From Gemmatimonadota bacterium (GTDB taxonomy: Bacteria; Gemmatimonadota; Gemmatimonadetes; Gemmatimonadales; Gemmatimonadaceae): DNA of 62,281 nucleotides. Positions 14,512 through 24,387 of this stretch are shown piece after piece. Numbering within the stretch: position 1 is the first letter of the stretch; each line of letters begins with the position of its first letter. The translations under genes and the position numbers were made by a program. The stretch lies in contig JADKAQ010000044.1 of the NCBI GenBank assembly GCA_016719105.1, forward strand, positions 1 to 62,281, written 5' to 3'. Under the pieces are notes generated by a model. It had not been told where the DNA came from. It did not search any database and worked only from the letters and a program-made list of their open reading frames with translations.

Positions 14512-14824
14512 GGCTGTCTTCGCCGGTACGTCACGCGCTCCGCGCCTGACGCATCGGTTGCTCCCCACAAGGTCGCGGCCGTACGAACCCCACGACCCTT
14601 GCCTCATCCGCGCGAGCGGCGTCCGGTTTTCTTCGGCGCCGCTCGCGTTGCTTTTCCCCCCCACCGTGGATTTCTCGGCGCGGGTGACGGCGCTCCCGTG
14701 AGGGCACCCGTGCGCCCCCCGCGGTAGGTTCGTCCGACGCGCCAGGGGCGGCGCCGGGCATTCGCGCGCTATCATCCGGGACGCGACGCTCGCCCCCGGT
14801 CTCGCACCGCTTGCGGCGCCCCGC
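14512..14824. other. Intergenic region with terminator, before the two-component pair
   Basis: Apart from the intrinsic terminator at 14611-14655, I see no gene in these 313 bases. The two-component promoter must lie in the right half, but no convincing -35/-10 pair stands out. Confidence 0.5.
14611..14655 (+). terminator. Intrinsic terminator
   Basis: CGCGAGCGGCG (14611-14621) pairs perfectly with CGCCGCTCGCG (14637-14647); TTGCTTTT follows. It ends transcription of the 62-residue ORF. Confidence 0.75.
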
Positions 14825-15595
14825 GTGCCGTCATCCCGCCCCTCGCCCTCCGCTCCCGTGCGCGTCCTGTTTGCCGAGGATGATCGTCAGCTCCGAGAGT
14901 CCGTCGCCCGCGGGCTGCGCGAGGCGTCGTACGTCGTCGATCTTGCGCCTGACGGAACGCAGGCACTCGCCCTCGCCCGGGAGCACCGATACGACGTGGT
15001 CATCCTCGACATCCTCATGGCGGGGATGACGGGACTCGACGTCTGCCGAGCGATTCGCGCCGCGGAGAATTCCGTCCCGGTGCTCATGCTCACCGCGCTC
15101 GACGCCGTGGAGCAGCGCATCACGGGGCTCGATGCCGGCGCCGACGACTACCTCACCAAGCCGTTCGACTTCGGCGAACTGCTGGCGCGCCTGCGGGCGC
15201 TCACGCGGCGGCGCGGCGACGTGCTCTCCCCCGAGCTGATCATCGGCGACCTGGTGATCGACACCACGCGCCACCAGGTGCGGCGTGGCGCGCGCGAGAT
15301 CCCGCTCACCACGAAGGAGTTCACCTTCCTGCACCATCTGGCGCGACACGCCGGACGTGTGGTGAGCCGCGCCGAGTTGATGGAGCACGTCTGGGAGGAC
15401 AAGAGCAACACGTATTCGAACATCATCGACGTCTACGCCAGTCGCCTGCGCCGCAAGCTGGAGGAGGGCGACGAGACGCCGCTCGTGGCGACGCTGCGCG
15501 GGACCGGCTTCATGCTCAACGTGCCGCCGGGGCACCCGAGCGCGCGCGCGGACGCCGACGGGGAGCGCCCGGACGCCGGGCGCACGCGCGGGTGA
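14825..15595 (+). CDS. OmpR-family response regulator
   Basis: A 256-residue response regulator. The receiver has the acidic pair (FAEDDRQL), phospho-acceptor Asp62 (VVILDILMAGMTG), the Thr in MLTALDA and Lys in LTKPFDF. The C-terminal winged helix (about 135-235) carries the OmpR signature TTKEFTFLHHLARHAGRVVS and VDVYASRLRRKLE-type recognition helix. The start is a GTG at 14825. Its TGA overlaps the GTG start of the histidine kinase (GTGA, 15592-15595), so the pair is translationally coupled. The Arg/Asp/Gly-rich tail after the DNA-binding domain is probably disordered. Target genes are not evident. Confidence 0.93.
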   Translation: MPSSRPSPSAPVRVLFAEDDRQLRESVARGLREASYVVDLAPDGTQALALAREHRYDVVILDILMAGMTGLDVCRAIRAAENSVPVLMLTALDAVEQRITGLDAGADDYLTKPFDFGELLARLRALTRRRGDVLSPELIIGDLVIDTTRHQVRRGAREIPLTTKEFTFLHHLARHAGRVVSRAELMEHVWEDKSNTYSNIIDVYASRLRRKLEEGDETPLVATLRGTGFMLNVPPGHPSARADADGERPDAGRTRG

Positions 15596-17367
15596 GCATG
15601 CGCTGGTGGCCGTCGTCGCTGCGCGCGAGGCTCGCGCTCTGGTTCACGATCGTTCTCGGCGTCCCGCTGGTGGCCTTCGCGATCGTGTCGTACGTCGTCT
15701 TCGACCGCACACTCCTGACGCGCACCGACCACTTCGTCGAGGACGCCCTGTCGGCGTTTGCCCGCGAGCTGGCCAATGAGCGGCGCATGGCACCAAGCAA
15801 TGCCGTGGCGGCGCGTACCACGGTGCATGAGGTGCGTTTCGCGCAGTTGCAGGTGGTGATCGCCGACCGCGACGGTCGCGTGCTGGCGTCGAGTGCCGCC
15901 GACGACGCGGTGTCGCGCGGTACCGGGACTCCGGACGCCGACGAGGCGCGCGCGCTCGCCGCGGTGGCAGGCGTCGGCGCCGAGGCACCGGCAATGGTCA
16001 CGCTGACGTCGACTGCGGGGGCCTGGCGCGTGCACGCCCGCCGCGTCACCATCGGCGGCGAACCGTTGCTCCTGGCGGGGATCGCCTCGCTGCGCGACAT
16101 CGAGGACGTGCTGGCGCGCATCCGTCGCGCCTTCCTCGTGGCCATCCCGCTCCTGCTGGCCGCGGCCGCGGCCGGCGGCTACTTCATGGCCCGCCGCTCG
16201 CTGTCGCCGGTTGGGGCCATGGGGGCGCGCGCCGCCGCCATCACCGACGCCAACCTGCACGAGCGCCTCCCCGTCGTCACGCCACACGACGAGCTCGGGG
16301 GGCTCGCCGTGGTCATCAACTCGCTGCTCGACCGCCTGGAGCGCGCCTTCGCACAACAGCGACGCTTCATGGCCGATGCCTCGCACGAATTGCGGACCCC
16401 GGCGGCCATCCTCAACACCGAGGCGCAAGTCACGCTGTCGCGCCCGCAACGCTCCGAGGCGGAGTATCGCGAGTCGATGGGCGTGATGCAGCAGGCGGCC
16501 GCGCGTCTCACGCGCATCGTCGACGATCTCTTTCTCCTCGCGCGCGCCGATGCAGGGCACCTGGTAGCGCGGCATCGCGACCTCTACCTCGACGAGGTCG
16601 TGCACGCGGTCACGCGCGCCGTGCGCCCGCTCGCCGAGCAGCGCGGCGTGCGCGTGGAGCTGCTCCCGGTGGTCGATGCACCGTTTCACGGCGACGCCGA
16701 CCTCCTGGGGCGCCTCCTGCTCAACCTGCTCGACAACGCGATCAAGTTCTCGGTGGGTGGGGGGACCGTCTCAGTCGCCCTCTCGCGGCACGGCGACGCG
16801 CGCGGTGGGCGCTACGAGATTCGCGTGGTCGACGACGGCCCGGGGATCGCCCCCGAGGTGCAGGAGCGTGTCTTCGAGCGCTTCTTTCGCGGCGACCCAG
16901 CGCGCGGGCGCGTGGAACCGACCGAGACCAGCGGGGCCGGGCTCGGCCTGGCCATTGCACGGCGCATCGCCGAGGCGCACGGCGGCACGTTGCAGCTGGT
17001 ATCCTCCAGGCCGGGACGCACCGAGTTCTGCCTCTCGTTGCCGACGACCGCGGTGGCAGCGGCAGAAGGCCGCGGTGTCACGTCGGCGCGCGCGGCCAGC
17101 GTTAGCGTTAGGCGGACAGCGGCCCAGGCTGCGACGCGCATCGCCCCGCCATCATCGCCCCGCCATCAGCGCACCGTCAGCGCGCCTAACGCATGTAGTC
17201 CCGCAACGCGCGCAGCGCCGCCATGCGCGCATCGCGCCAGGCCACGCGCGTCGGCAGCTCCTCCACCGGGAGCGCCGCCCGCATCGCCCCCTGGAGCGTC
17301 GCGACGATCTCCGGGGTCACGACCGGTGCCGGCGCCCCGCGCTCGCGCGCCATCTGGTCGAACATGA
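15592..17367 (+). CDS. Sensor histidine kinase, cognate of the OmpR-type regulator
   Basis: A membrane kinase: TM1 (about 14-36), a periplasmic sensor of roughly 140 residues, TM2 (about 182-204), HAMP (LSPVGAMGARAAAI...LPVVTPHDELGGL), HisKA with His265 in FMADASHELRTPAA, and HATPase with LLLNLLDNAIKFS, VDDGPGIAP, ERFFRGDP and SGAGLGLAIARRI. The start is GTG 15592, overlapping the regulator stop; an in-frame ATG follows at 15598. The kinase fold ends near FCLSLPTT (about 17045). The remaining 100 residues are Ala/Pro/Arg-rich and run 182 bases antisense into the end of the convergent dehydrogenase gene. The true stop may have been lost to a frameshift after about 17050. Confidence 0.9.
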   Translation: MSMRWWPSSLRARLALWFTIVLGVPLVAFAIVSYVVFDRTLLTRTDHFVEDALSAFARELANERRMAPSNAVAARTTVHEVRFAQLQVVIADRDGRVLASSAADDAVSRGTGTPDADEARALAAVAGVGAEAPAMVTLTSTAGAWRVHARRVTIGGEPLLLAGIASLRDIEDVLARIRRAFLVAIPLLLAAAAAGGYFMARRSLSPVGAMGARAAAITDANLHERLPVVTPHDELGGLAVVINSLLDRLERAFAQQRRFMADASHELRTPAAILNTEAQVTLSRPQRSEAEYRESMGVMQQAAARLTRIVDDLFLLARADAGHLVARHRDLYLDEVVHAVTRAVRPLAEQRGVRVELLPVVDAPFHGDADLLGRLLLNLLDNAIKFSVGGGTVSVALSRHGDARGGRYEIRVVDDGPGIAPEVQERVFERFFRGDPARGRVEPTETSGAGLGLAIARRIAEAHGGTLQLVSSRPGRTEFCLSLPTTAVAAAEGRGVTSARAASVSVRRTAAQAATRIAPPSSPRHQRTVSAPNACSPATRAAPPCAHRARPRASAAPPPGAPPASPPGASRRSPGSRPVPAPRARAPSGRT

Positions 17368-18172
17368 AGCCATACCGCCCCAAATAGTCGGCAATGCCGC
17401 CGGGGGCGTTGAGGTCGACCCCCTGCAGCGGCCCTAACCATGCCCAACGCAACCCGAAACCGTCACGGATGAGTGCATCGACGTCACCCGGCGTCATGAC
17501 GCCGTCGCGAATCACGCTGAACATCTCGGTGAGCAGCGCCCCCTGCAGCCGGTTCATCACGAAGCCCGGCTGCTCGCGGTTCACCCGCACCGGGACCTGC
17601 CCCACCGCGCGCATGGTGGCAAAGGCCTGCGCCACCGCCTCCTCGCTCGTGAAGGGCGCCGGGACCATCTCCACGACCGGGATCAGGTGCGGCGGCGTGG
17701 CCGGATGCGCGACGAGCACGCGCCCCCGCCCCGGGAGCTGCTCGGCAAAGCGCGACGCCCCGATGGACGACGTCGAGCTGGCCAGGATCGCCTCGGCCCC
17801 GGCCCGTCGATCGAGGTCGGCGAAGAGCGCGGCCTTCACCTCCACGTCCTCTTCCACCGACTCCTGCACCCACTCCGCCCCCTGCAGCGCGTCGTCCAGC
17901 GACACGCTCACCTCGATGCGCGAGAGGATCTCCGATGGGGCCACGTCCGGTGCGATGGGGCGCGCGGCGGCCGCCGCCTGCCGCACCCGCTCGTGCAACG
18001 ACTTCCGTACCTCGGCGTGCCGGGCGAAGACGCGCACCTCCCACCCCGCGCGCGCAAAGACCAGCGCCCACGAACTCCCGATGATCCCCGCCCCGACGAT
18101 CGCGACGCGACGCCGCTCCGGCGGTACCGCCGCCCCGCTCGCGGGGGTCGCCCGCACCTGACCATCCACCAT
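17186..18172 (-). CDS. 3-hydroxyacyl-CoA dehydrogenase family (lambda-crystallin / L-gulonate 3-dehydrogenase-like)
   Basis: A 328-residue NAD-dependent dehydrogenase. The Rossmann motif GAGIIG (27-32), SSTSSIGASRFAEQL and the catalytic His156 in HPATPPHLIPVVEMVP are present, followed by the all-helical dimerisation domain (QPGFVMNRLQGALLTEM). The stand-alone, 320-residue form with PHLIPVVEMVP is closest to lambda-crystallin/L-gulonate 3-dehydrogenase and carnitine dehydrogenase; the substrate cannot be decided from sequence. I chose the ATG at 18172 because GGGAG lies 6 bases upstream; a TTG at 18220 inside a hairpin would add 16 residues. The gene is convergent with the sensor kinase and has a terminator-like hairpin just before its ribosome site. 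Confidence 0.88.
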   Translation of the reverse strand: MVDGQVRATPASGAAVPPERRRVAIVGAGIIGSSWALVFARAGWEVRVFARHAEVRKSLHERVRQAAAAARPIAPDVAPSEILSRIEVSVSLDDALQGAEWVQESVEEDVEVKAALFADLDRRAGAEAILASSTSSIGASRFAEQLPGRGRVLVAHPATPPHLIPVVEMVPAPFTSEEAVAQAFATMRAVGQVPVRVNREQPGFVMNRLQGALLTEMFSVIRDGVMTPGDVDALIRDGFGLRWAWLGPLQGVDLNAPGGIADYLGRYGFMFDQMARERGAPAPVVTPEIVATLQGAMRAALPVEELPTRVAWRDARMAALRALRDYMR

Positions 18173-18185
18173 GTCCAACTCCCGG

Positions 18186-18224
18186 AAAAACGAAGTGCCC
18201 GTGCGACTCAGCACGGGCAACTTC
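18186..18224 (-). terminator. Intrinsic terminator or attenuator directly before the dehydrogenase gene
   Basis: On the leftward strand GCCCGTGC pairs with GCACGGGC around TGAGTC. The stem extends with GAAGT/ACTTC and one bulge, and a run of five T follows (18190-18186). It would end leftward transcripts from the DUF2231 gene. It also sits only about 14 bases before the dehydrogenase ATG, leaving no room for a promoter in between. Confidence 0.7.
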
Positions 18225-18273
18225 GCCGATCGACCATTCGATCTCCAGTCAGTCGGCCGGGGGCAAGACGCCG

Positions 18274-18804
18274 CTATCGATCGTCGTCGTCGCTAGTCGT
18301 GGCGCGATCGGTCGTCACCTCACCCGCCCGCACCACGGTGTTCCCGTCGGTGTACGCCGAGGCAGCACCGTACTGATAGACGAGCTTTCCGCCCGTGTGC
18401 CCCACCTGATACCCGGCGCCGACCAGCGCCAACGCCCCGACCGTCCCCGCCACACGCGCCACCGTTCCCAGCTTCCCCGACGTCAGCCCCACCGCGGCGA
18501 CCCCCAGGACCCCCAGCGAGAAGAGCAGAAACGCTTCGGCCGCCTCCTCGTGCGTCTCGATCGGGGCCTCCGCGATCACCTGCTCCACGCGCTCGGTCTG
18601 CTGTTCACCCGTCTCCACCGCCAGCCAGCTCGACAGCGTGAGGGCGGCGAAGAGCGCGGTGGTGATCCCCCAGGCCTTGAGCGGTCGCGCTCCGCGACCG
18701 ATGGCGACCATGGTACCGATCGCGAAGAAGGGGAGGAGCACCGACAGCGCGATCGGGAGATGCACGATCGCCGGATGAAGCGGAGTGGGGATGAAAGACT
18801 GCAT
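18274..18804 (-). CDS. DUF2231 membrane protein
   Basis: A 176-residue inner-membrane protein with about four hydrophobic segments. The DUF2231 hallmark is at the N terminus: LHPAIVHLPIALSVLLPFFAI. The C terminus is an acidic TTSDDDDR tail. The start at 18804 has a strong ribosome site (AGGAGAG, 7 bases upstream). The family's function is unknown; some members occur with haem or redox genes. It faces the membrane-anchored LuxR regulator at 18913 with a 108-base gap, suggesting that the regulator controls it. Confidence 0.88.
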   Translation of the reverse strand: MQSFIPTPLHPAIVHLPIALSVLLPFFAIGTMVAIGRGARPLKAWGITTALFAALTLSSWLAVETGEQQTERVEQVIAEAPIETHEEAAEAFLLFSLGVLGVAAVGLTSGKLGTVARVAGTVGALALVGAGYQVGHTGGKLVYQYGAASAYTDGNTVVRAGEVTTDRATTSDDDDR

Positions 18805-18912
18805 GCGATTCTCTCCTATTGAGGTCAGTCCGAAGTCCGTCTCGTCGATCGAGATGCTCCGATCGCTCGAGTACAAGCTGCGGCCGATCCCATTCCGCTC
18901 TCTATCCGACAG

Positions 18913-19581
18913 GTGACGCGATTGCGGCGGGCAGGTGTCCCTCCGACATTTGCCGGAGTGCCGAAATCCCCCGTCACACCCTTGGCCGCCCCCTTGGCGG
19001 ACGCCGAAGACGAACCGCTCGAGCCAGACGAGCAGGCGCCGTCTCGTCTCCCACTCCTGGTCATCGCCATCCTGGCGCTGATCGCCGTGGGCGGGACCGT
19101 CGACCTGATACTGGACAAGCCGGCGACATTCCTGTCGCTCCATGTCCTGTTCGAGCTGTCGATGGTCCTGTTCAGCCTGTCGACTATCGTGGTGCTGTCT
19201 CTGCAGTGGCGCCGTACGTCGACCGAATTGCACGGGGCCAGGCGCACGCTCGAAGCCACGCAGCGCTCGCTCGCGGCGCGCCAGGTGGAACGCGACGCAT
19301 GGCGCCGCAGCGCCGAGGACGCGCTCGCCGGGCTCGGGGTGGCCATCGATCGGCAGTTCGCCGCCTGGGGACTCACCCCGACCGAGGGTGAGGTGGCCCT
19401 GCTGCTCTTGAAGGGCTACGGCCACAAGCAGATCGCCGGATCGACCGGGCGCAGCGAGCGGACGGTGCGGCAACACGCCGTCGCCGTCTATCAGAAGGCC
19501 GGGCTCGCCGGTCGCGCCGAGCTGGCCGCCTTCTTCCTGCACGACCTGATGCTGCCCGGCGAGCGCGGAAAGGGGCCCTAG
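18913..19581 (+). CDS. Membrane-anchored LuxR-type HTH regulator
   Basis: A 222-residue protein with two transmembrane helices (LPLLVIAILALIAVGG and LSLHVLFELSMVLFSLSTIV, about 46-105), a short coiled-coil-like segment (LHGARRTLEATQRSLAARQVE), then a LuxR-type DNA-binding domain: LTPTEGEVALLLLKGYGHKQIAGSTGRSERTVRQHAV. The HTH is at the C terminus, as usual. There is no receiver or autoinducer domain, so sensing probably happens in the membrane. The start is GTG 18913; later GTGs in the same frame are possible. It is divergent from the DUF2231 gene, its likely target. Confidence 0.85.
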   Translation: MTRLRRAGVPPTFAGVPKSPVTPLAAPLADAEDEPLEPDEQAPSRLPLLVIAILALIAVGGTVDLILDKPATFLSLHVLFELSMVLFSLSTIVVLSLQWRRTSTELHGARRTLEATQRSLAARQVERDAWRRSAEDALAGLGVAIDRQFAAWGLTPTEGEVALLLLKGYGHKQIAGSTGRSERTVRQHAVAVYQKAGLAGRAELAAFFLHDLMLPGERGKGP

Positions 19582-19641
19582 GACGTGCGACGGTCGGCCG
19601 CCGCGGGAAGGCGCGTCTCGCGGTAGGCGCGCGCTCCGCCC

Positions 19642-20985
19642 CTACCGTCGCTCCAACCGCCCCGCCATCCCGTCCTTCGGGCGCAGGGTGATGATCGGGT
19701 CGGGGATCGGATCGGGGCCCGGAACGCGGACGCGCCAACGCCGGGTCAGCGTCGCCAGCGCCAGCGTCCCCTCCATCCACGCGAACTGCTCGCCGATGCA
19801 GACGCGCGTCCCCGCGCCGAAGGGGAAGTAGGCGAACTTCGGTCGCGACTCGTCAGGCACCGCCCAGCGCTCGGGGGTGAACGCCTCGGCGTCGGGCCAC
19901 CAGCGCGGGTCGCGATGCACGAGGTACTGCGGCAGGAGAAAGACCGTGCGCGGCGCGAAGGTATAGCCCCCGACCGAATACGTGTCGATGGAACGACGCC
20001 CGACGATGTACGCCGGGGGATAGAAGCGCATCGCCTCCGCGAGGACATTCCGCGTGTAGGGGAGGGCGGGCAGGTCGTGCATCGTCGGCAGGCGGCCGTC
20101 GGCGAGGACCGCATCCACCTCGGCGTGGAGCGTCGCCTCGACCTTTGGATTGCGGGCGAGGAGGAGCCACGTCCACGTGAGCAGGTTGGCCGTCGTCTCG
20201 TGCCCGGCCACGAAGAGCGTGAGCGCCTCGTCGCGAAGCTGCGTGTCGGTCATCCCCGTACCGTCGCCTTCGTCGTCGGTCGCGAGGAGGAGCATCGAGA
20301 GGAGGTCACCGCGATCTTCGCCCGACGCACGGCGTTCGCGGATCATGCGATAGATCGTGGCGTCGAGGCGCGCGCGTCCCTTGAGGAAGCGTTGCCGCTT
20401 GGGGGTGGGGAGGCGATCGGTGATTGGCGTCAGAAGGCCGTAGCCAAAATCGAAGGCGTCGAAGGCCGCGGTCAGCGCGTCGGCGATCTCCTCCGTCTCA
20501 CGCTCCACGTCGGCGCTGAACAGCGTGGCCGCCACGATGTTGAGCGTGAGCCGCATCATCTCTTCGTTCACGTCCACATTGGCGCCATCCTGCCAACTGT
20601 CGCGCAGTCGCCCCGCCCACTCGGACATCTGCCGCGCGTAGCCTTCGAGTCGCGCGCGATGGAAGGCCGGCTGCAGCAGTCGCCGCTGCCGAAGGTGAAA
20701 CTCCCCTTCCGAGGTGAGAATCCCCTCCCCCACGAACTGCTTGGCGCGCTCCAGCGCGCGCCCCTTGGTGAACTGCCGCCCGTGCGTCACCAGGACGTCG
20801 CGGATATGGTCCGGGTGCGTGAGCATCACCACGCGCTGCGACCCGATGCGAAGGCTGGAGATGTCGCCATTGCGGCGCACCATCTCGCGAAAGAAGCCCA
20901 GCCGGTCGCGCGACAGGCGCAGCATCACGTCGCCTGGAAAGCGTGCGCGAGGTCCGGGAGGTGGTGAGAGGCGTGGCGACGGCAT
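19642..20985 (-). CDS. Cytochrome P450
   Basis: A 447-residue soluble P450. Conserved motifs: the oxygen-activating I-helix AGHETT, the ExxR pair in AEAMRFYPP, PERW, and the haem-binding FPFGAGTRVCIG with axial Cys396. The sequence is similar to class CYP110/CYP102-like bacterial P450s that hydroxylate fatty acids, alkanes or terpenoids, judging by FTPERWAVPDESRPKFAYFPFG; the substrate is inference. No ferredoxin or reductase gene is adjacent, so redox partners are elsewhere. The frame is complete and the length normal. Confidence 0.95.
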   Translation of the reverse strand: MPSPRLSPPPGPRARFPGDVMLRLSRDRLGFFREMVRRNGDISSLRIGSQRVVMLTHPDHIRDVLVTHGRQFTKGRALERAKQFVGEGILTSEGEFHLRQRRLLQPAFHRARLEGYARQMSEWAGRLRDSWQDGANVDVNEEMMRLTLNIVAATLFSADVERETEEIADALTAAFDAFDFGYGLLTPITDRLPTPKRQRFLKGRARLDATIYRMIRERRASGEDRGDLLSMLLLATDDEGDGTGMTDTQLRDEALTLFVAGHETTANLLTWTWLLLARNPKVEATLHAEVDAVLADGRLPTMHDLPALPYTRNVLAEAMRFYPPAYIVGRRSIDTYSVGGYTFAPRTVFLLPQYLVHRDPRWWPDAEAFTPERWAVPDESRPKFAYFPFGAGTRVCIGEQFAWMEGTLALATLTRRWRVRVPGPDPIPDPIITLRPKDGMAGRLERR

Positions 20986-21144
20986 GAAAAGGGTGCGGGA
21001 CGCAGCGGCATAACGTAGCGCGTGCCGGGGCGGTTGCCTACGTGAGCGCCGCGCGCCAACGTTGCCGCCGCGCTGGGCGTTGCCCGAGTGCCGGCGGTCG
21101 CGCGCCGCGGCACGTCACCCAGCCCGTCCCGAACCGTACCGCCC

Positions 21145-24100
21145 ATGTTCTCGCTGCGTTCGCTGCTCGTCCTCTCTGCCCCGGCCGTGGCAGCGCTGTC
21201 GCTGCCCTTCGCCACCGACTCGACGTCCGGGGGGCGCGTTGCACCTGCCCCGTCGGCGGTCGCCCTCGACTCCGCCCTGCGCGCCGGCTACCGCTGGCGC
21301 AACATCGGCCCCGACCGCGGCGGACGATCCATTGCCTCGAGCGGCGTGAAGGGGCGCCCCACCGAGGCGTACTTTGGCGCCGTGGGCGGCGGCCTGTGGA
21401 AGACGACCGACAGCGGTGAGAACTGGACGCCGGTCACCGATGGCCTCATCACCGCGGCGTCGGTCGGCGCGGTCGCGGTGAGCGAGAGCAACCCCGACGT
21501 CGTCTTCATCGGCACCGGCGAGACCTGCATCCGCGGCAACATCATGCCCGGCGACGGCGTGTATCGCAGCCGCGATGCCGGCAAGACGTGGACGCATGTG
21601 GGCTTCAAGGAGTCGCACGGGATCTCGAAGATCCGCATCCACCCGACCAACCCCGACATCATCTACGTCGCCTCCTTCGGCAAGTACTCGGTGCCGAGCG
21701 AGGAGCGCGGCGTCTTCAAGAGCACGGACGGCGGCACCACGTGGAAGCGTGTGCTCTTCCGCGACGACAAGACCGGCGCCATCGACATCTCCATCGATCG
21801 CAACAACCCCAACGTGCTGTATGCGTCGCTGTGGGAGGCGTATCGCAAGGAGTACCAGATGTCGTCGGGCGGCCCGGGGAGCGGGCTGTTCAAGAGCACC
21901 GACGGCGGCGAGACCTGGACCGAGGTCACGCGCAACCCGGGGATGCCGACCGGGCTCGTGGGGCGCATCGGCGTCGCGGTCTCTGGCGCCAACTCCAACC
22001 GCGTGTACGCACTGGTCGAGAACGAGAAGGGAGGGTTGTTCCGCAGCGATGACGCCGGCGCCACCTGGACGCTGGTGAACGACAAGCGCGACATCCGCCA
22101 GCGCGCCTTCTATTACACGCACGTCTTCGCCGATCCGAACCACGCCGACGTGGTCTACATGCAGAACACGTCGTTCTTCCGTTCCACCGATGGCGGCAAG
22201 ACGATGACCACGATCGACAACGGGACGCACGGCGACTTCCACGACCTGTGGATCGACCCCGACGTCCCCGAGCACATGGTGGTGGCCAACGACGGCGGCG
22301 GTGCCGTCAGCAGCAACACCGGCGGCAAGTGGACGGCGCAGGACTATCCCACCGAGCAGTTCTACCACGCCGTCACCACGACGCACACGCCCTATCACGT
22401 CTGCGGTTCGCAGCAGGACAACTCCACGCTCTGCGTCCCCTTCAACTGGAACGCCTCGGCCTTCGGGCTGGGTGCCGGCGGCCGGGCGGCGGCGGCGGCG
22501 CGGCCACGGGGGCCCCGCGCGACATCACGTTAGGCGGGATGGCGGTCTCGTACATCGCGGGCGGCGGTGAGCCGGGCTACATCGCCCCCGACCCGCTCGA
22601 CCCAGACATCTTCTATTCCGGCACCAACAACGGCGCCTACGTCGACAAGTTCAACAAGCGCCTGCAGTCGTCGCGCGAGGTGAATCCGTACCCGTGGTTC
22701 TACTCCGGCGAGCCGAGCAAGGAGATCAAGGAACGGTGGCAGTGGACCTTCCCGATCATCTTCTCGAAGGTGGATCCGAAGCTCCTCTTCGTCTCGTCGC
22801 AGCGCCTGTGGGCCACCCGTGACGGCGGCAAGACCTGGTTGCGCCTGTCGGGCGACCTCACGCGCCACGCCCCCGAAACGCAGGAGAAGTCCGGTGGCCC
22901 GATCACCGGCGACATGAACGGCCCCGAGGTCTACGGCGTGATCTTCTCCGTGGGCCCCAGCAAGAAGGACGTCAACGTCATCTGGACGGGGAGCGACGAC
23001 GGCCTCGTGCACGTGACCCGCGACTTCGGGAAGACGTGGACGAATGTCACGCCGAAGGAGATGCCCGACTTCGGGCGCGTGTCGCAGATCGACGCCTCCA
23101 ACTTCGCCGCCGGCACGGCCTACATCTCCGTGCGCAAGCCGCTGCTCAACGACTTCTCCCCCTACATCTTCAAGACGACCGACTTCGGCAAGACGTGGAC
23201 GAAGATCACGAACGGCATCCGCGCCGATGCCTACGTGCATGCGGTGCGCGAGGACCCCACGCGGAAGGGGCTCCTGTACGCCGCCACGCAGCACGGCGTG
23301 TACCTCTCGTACGATGATGGGGCCAACTGGGAGAACCTCTCCCTCAACCTCCCCGACGTTCCGGTCGCCGACCTCATCGTCGAGGGGAACGAACTCGTCA
23401 TCGGGACGCACGGGCGTGGTTTCTGGGTGCTGGACAACATCGCCCCGCTGCGCCAGGCGACGCCGGCCATCCTCGCGTCAGACGCGCACCTCTTCACCCC
23501 GCCCACGCTCGTGCGCTCCGGCTCGGGCGTCGTGCTGAGCTGGTGGCTCAAGGCGCCATACAAAACGGCCAAGCTCGAGATCCTCGACTCCACCGGCGCT
23601 GCTCTGCGCTCCTTCGAGCCCGATACCACCAAGCCCGACTCCACGCGCCCTGCAGCTGGCGGCCGTCGCGGTGGTCCGACCTACCTCCCCAAGGGGACCG
23701 GGCTCCAGCGCCTCCTGTGGGATGGGCGCGCCGAGGGGATCTCGTCGTTCCCGGGAATGATCCTGTGGGGGGCCGGGACCAGTGGCCCGATGCTTCCGCC
23801 GGGGAGGTACACCGCCCGCCTCACCCTCGACGGGACCAAGCTCACCGCCCCGGTCACCATCAGGCGCAACCCGTGGATCACCGACGTCACCGACGCTGAC
23901 CTCGTGGCGCAGTATCGATTCGGCAAGCAGGTGCGCGACAAGACGACCGAGGCCAACAACGCGGTCATCGCCATCCGCCGCGTGAAGACGCAGCTCGACG
24001 ACCGCACCAAGCGCGCCGCCAACGACGCCGCGCTCACGTCGGCCGGCGAGACGCTGCGCACCAACGCCAGCGGCGTGGAGGAAACGGTCTACCAGGTGCG

Positions 24101-24377
24101 CAACCAGAGCGGCCAGGACCCGCTCAACTTCCCCATCAAGGTCAACAACCGCCTCGCCAACCTCCTCGCCATGAGCGAGCGCGGCGACGGGCGCCCCACC
24201 ACCAACATGCCCGAGATCTTCGGGATCCTCTCCACGGAGCTCAAGGGGTACACCACGAAGCTCGAGCAGGTCTGGAAGGTCGACCTGGCCGCGGTGAACA
24301 AGGAGCTGGCCCGACTCAACCTCCCGGCGATCGACCCCAACTGCCCGAAGGCGGAAGGGTGCACGGTGGTGCCCTGA
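21145..24377 (+). CDS. Secreted Asp-box (VPS10/sortilin-like) beta-propeller protein, one frameshift
   Basis: A roughly 1077-residue secreted protein starting with a signal peptide (MFSLRSLLVLSAPAVAALS). At least nine Asp-box motifs of the form S/T-x-D-x-G-x-x-W are visible, including TTDSGENW, SRDAGKTW, STDGGTTW, STDGGETW, SDDAGATW, TRDGGKTW, TRDFGKTW and TTDFGKTW, which predict a large beta-propeller. The C-terminal 300 residues hold a FlgD-like beta domain (LPPGRYTARLTLDG) and a helical tail. Such proteins are abundant in Gemmatimonadota and Bacteroidota; their activity is unproven, though they are often annotated as glycosyl hydrolases. The frame changes once near 22485, in a run of GGC repeats between AFGLGAGG and APRDITLGG, probably a sequencing error. 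A paralogue lies at the left window edge. Confidence 0.88.
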
Positions 24378-24387
24378 CCTGAACGGC

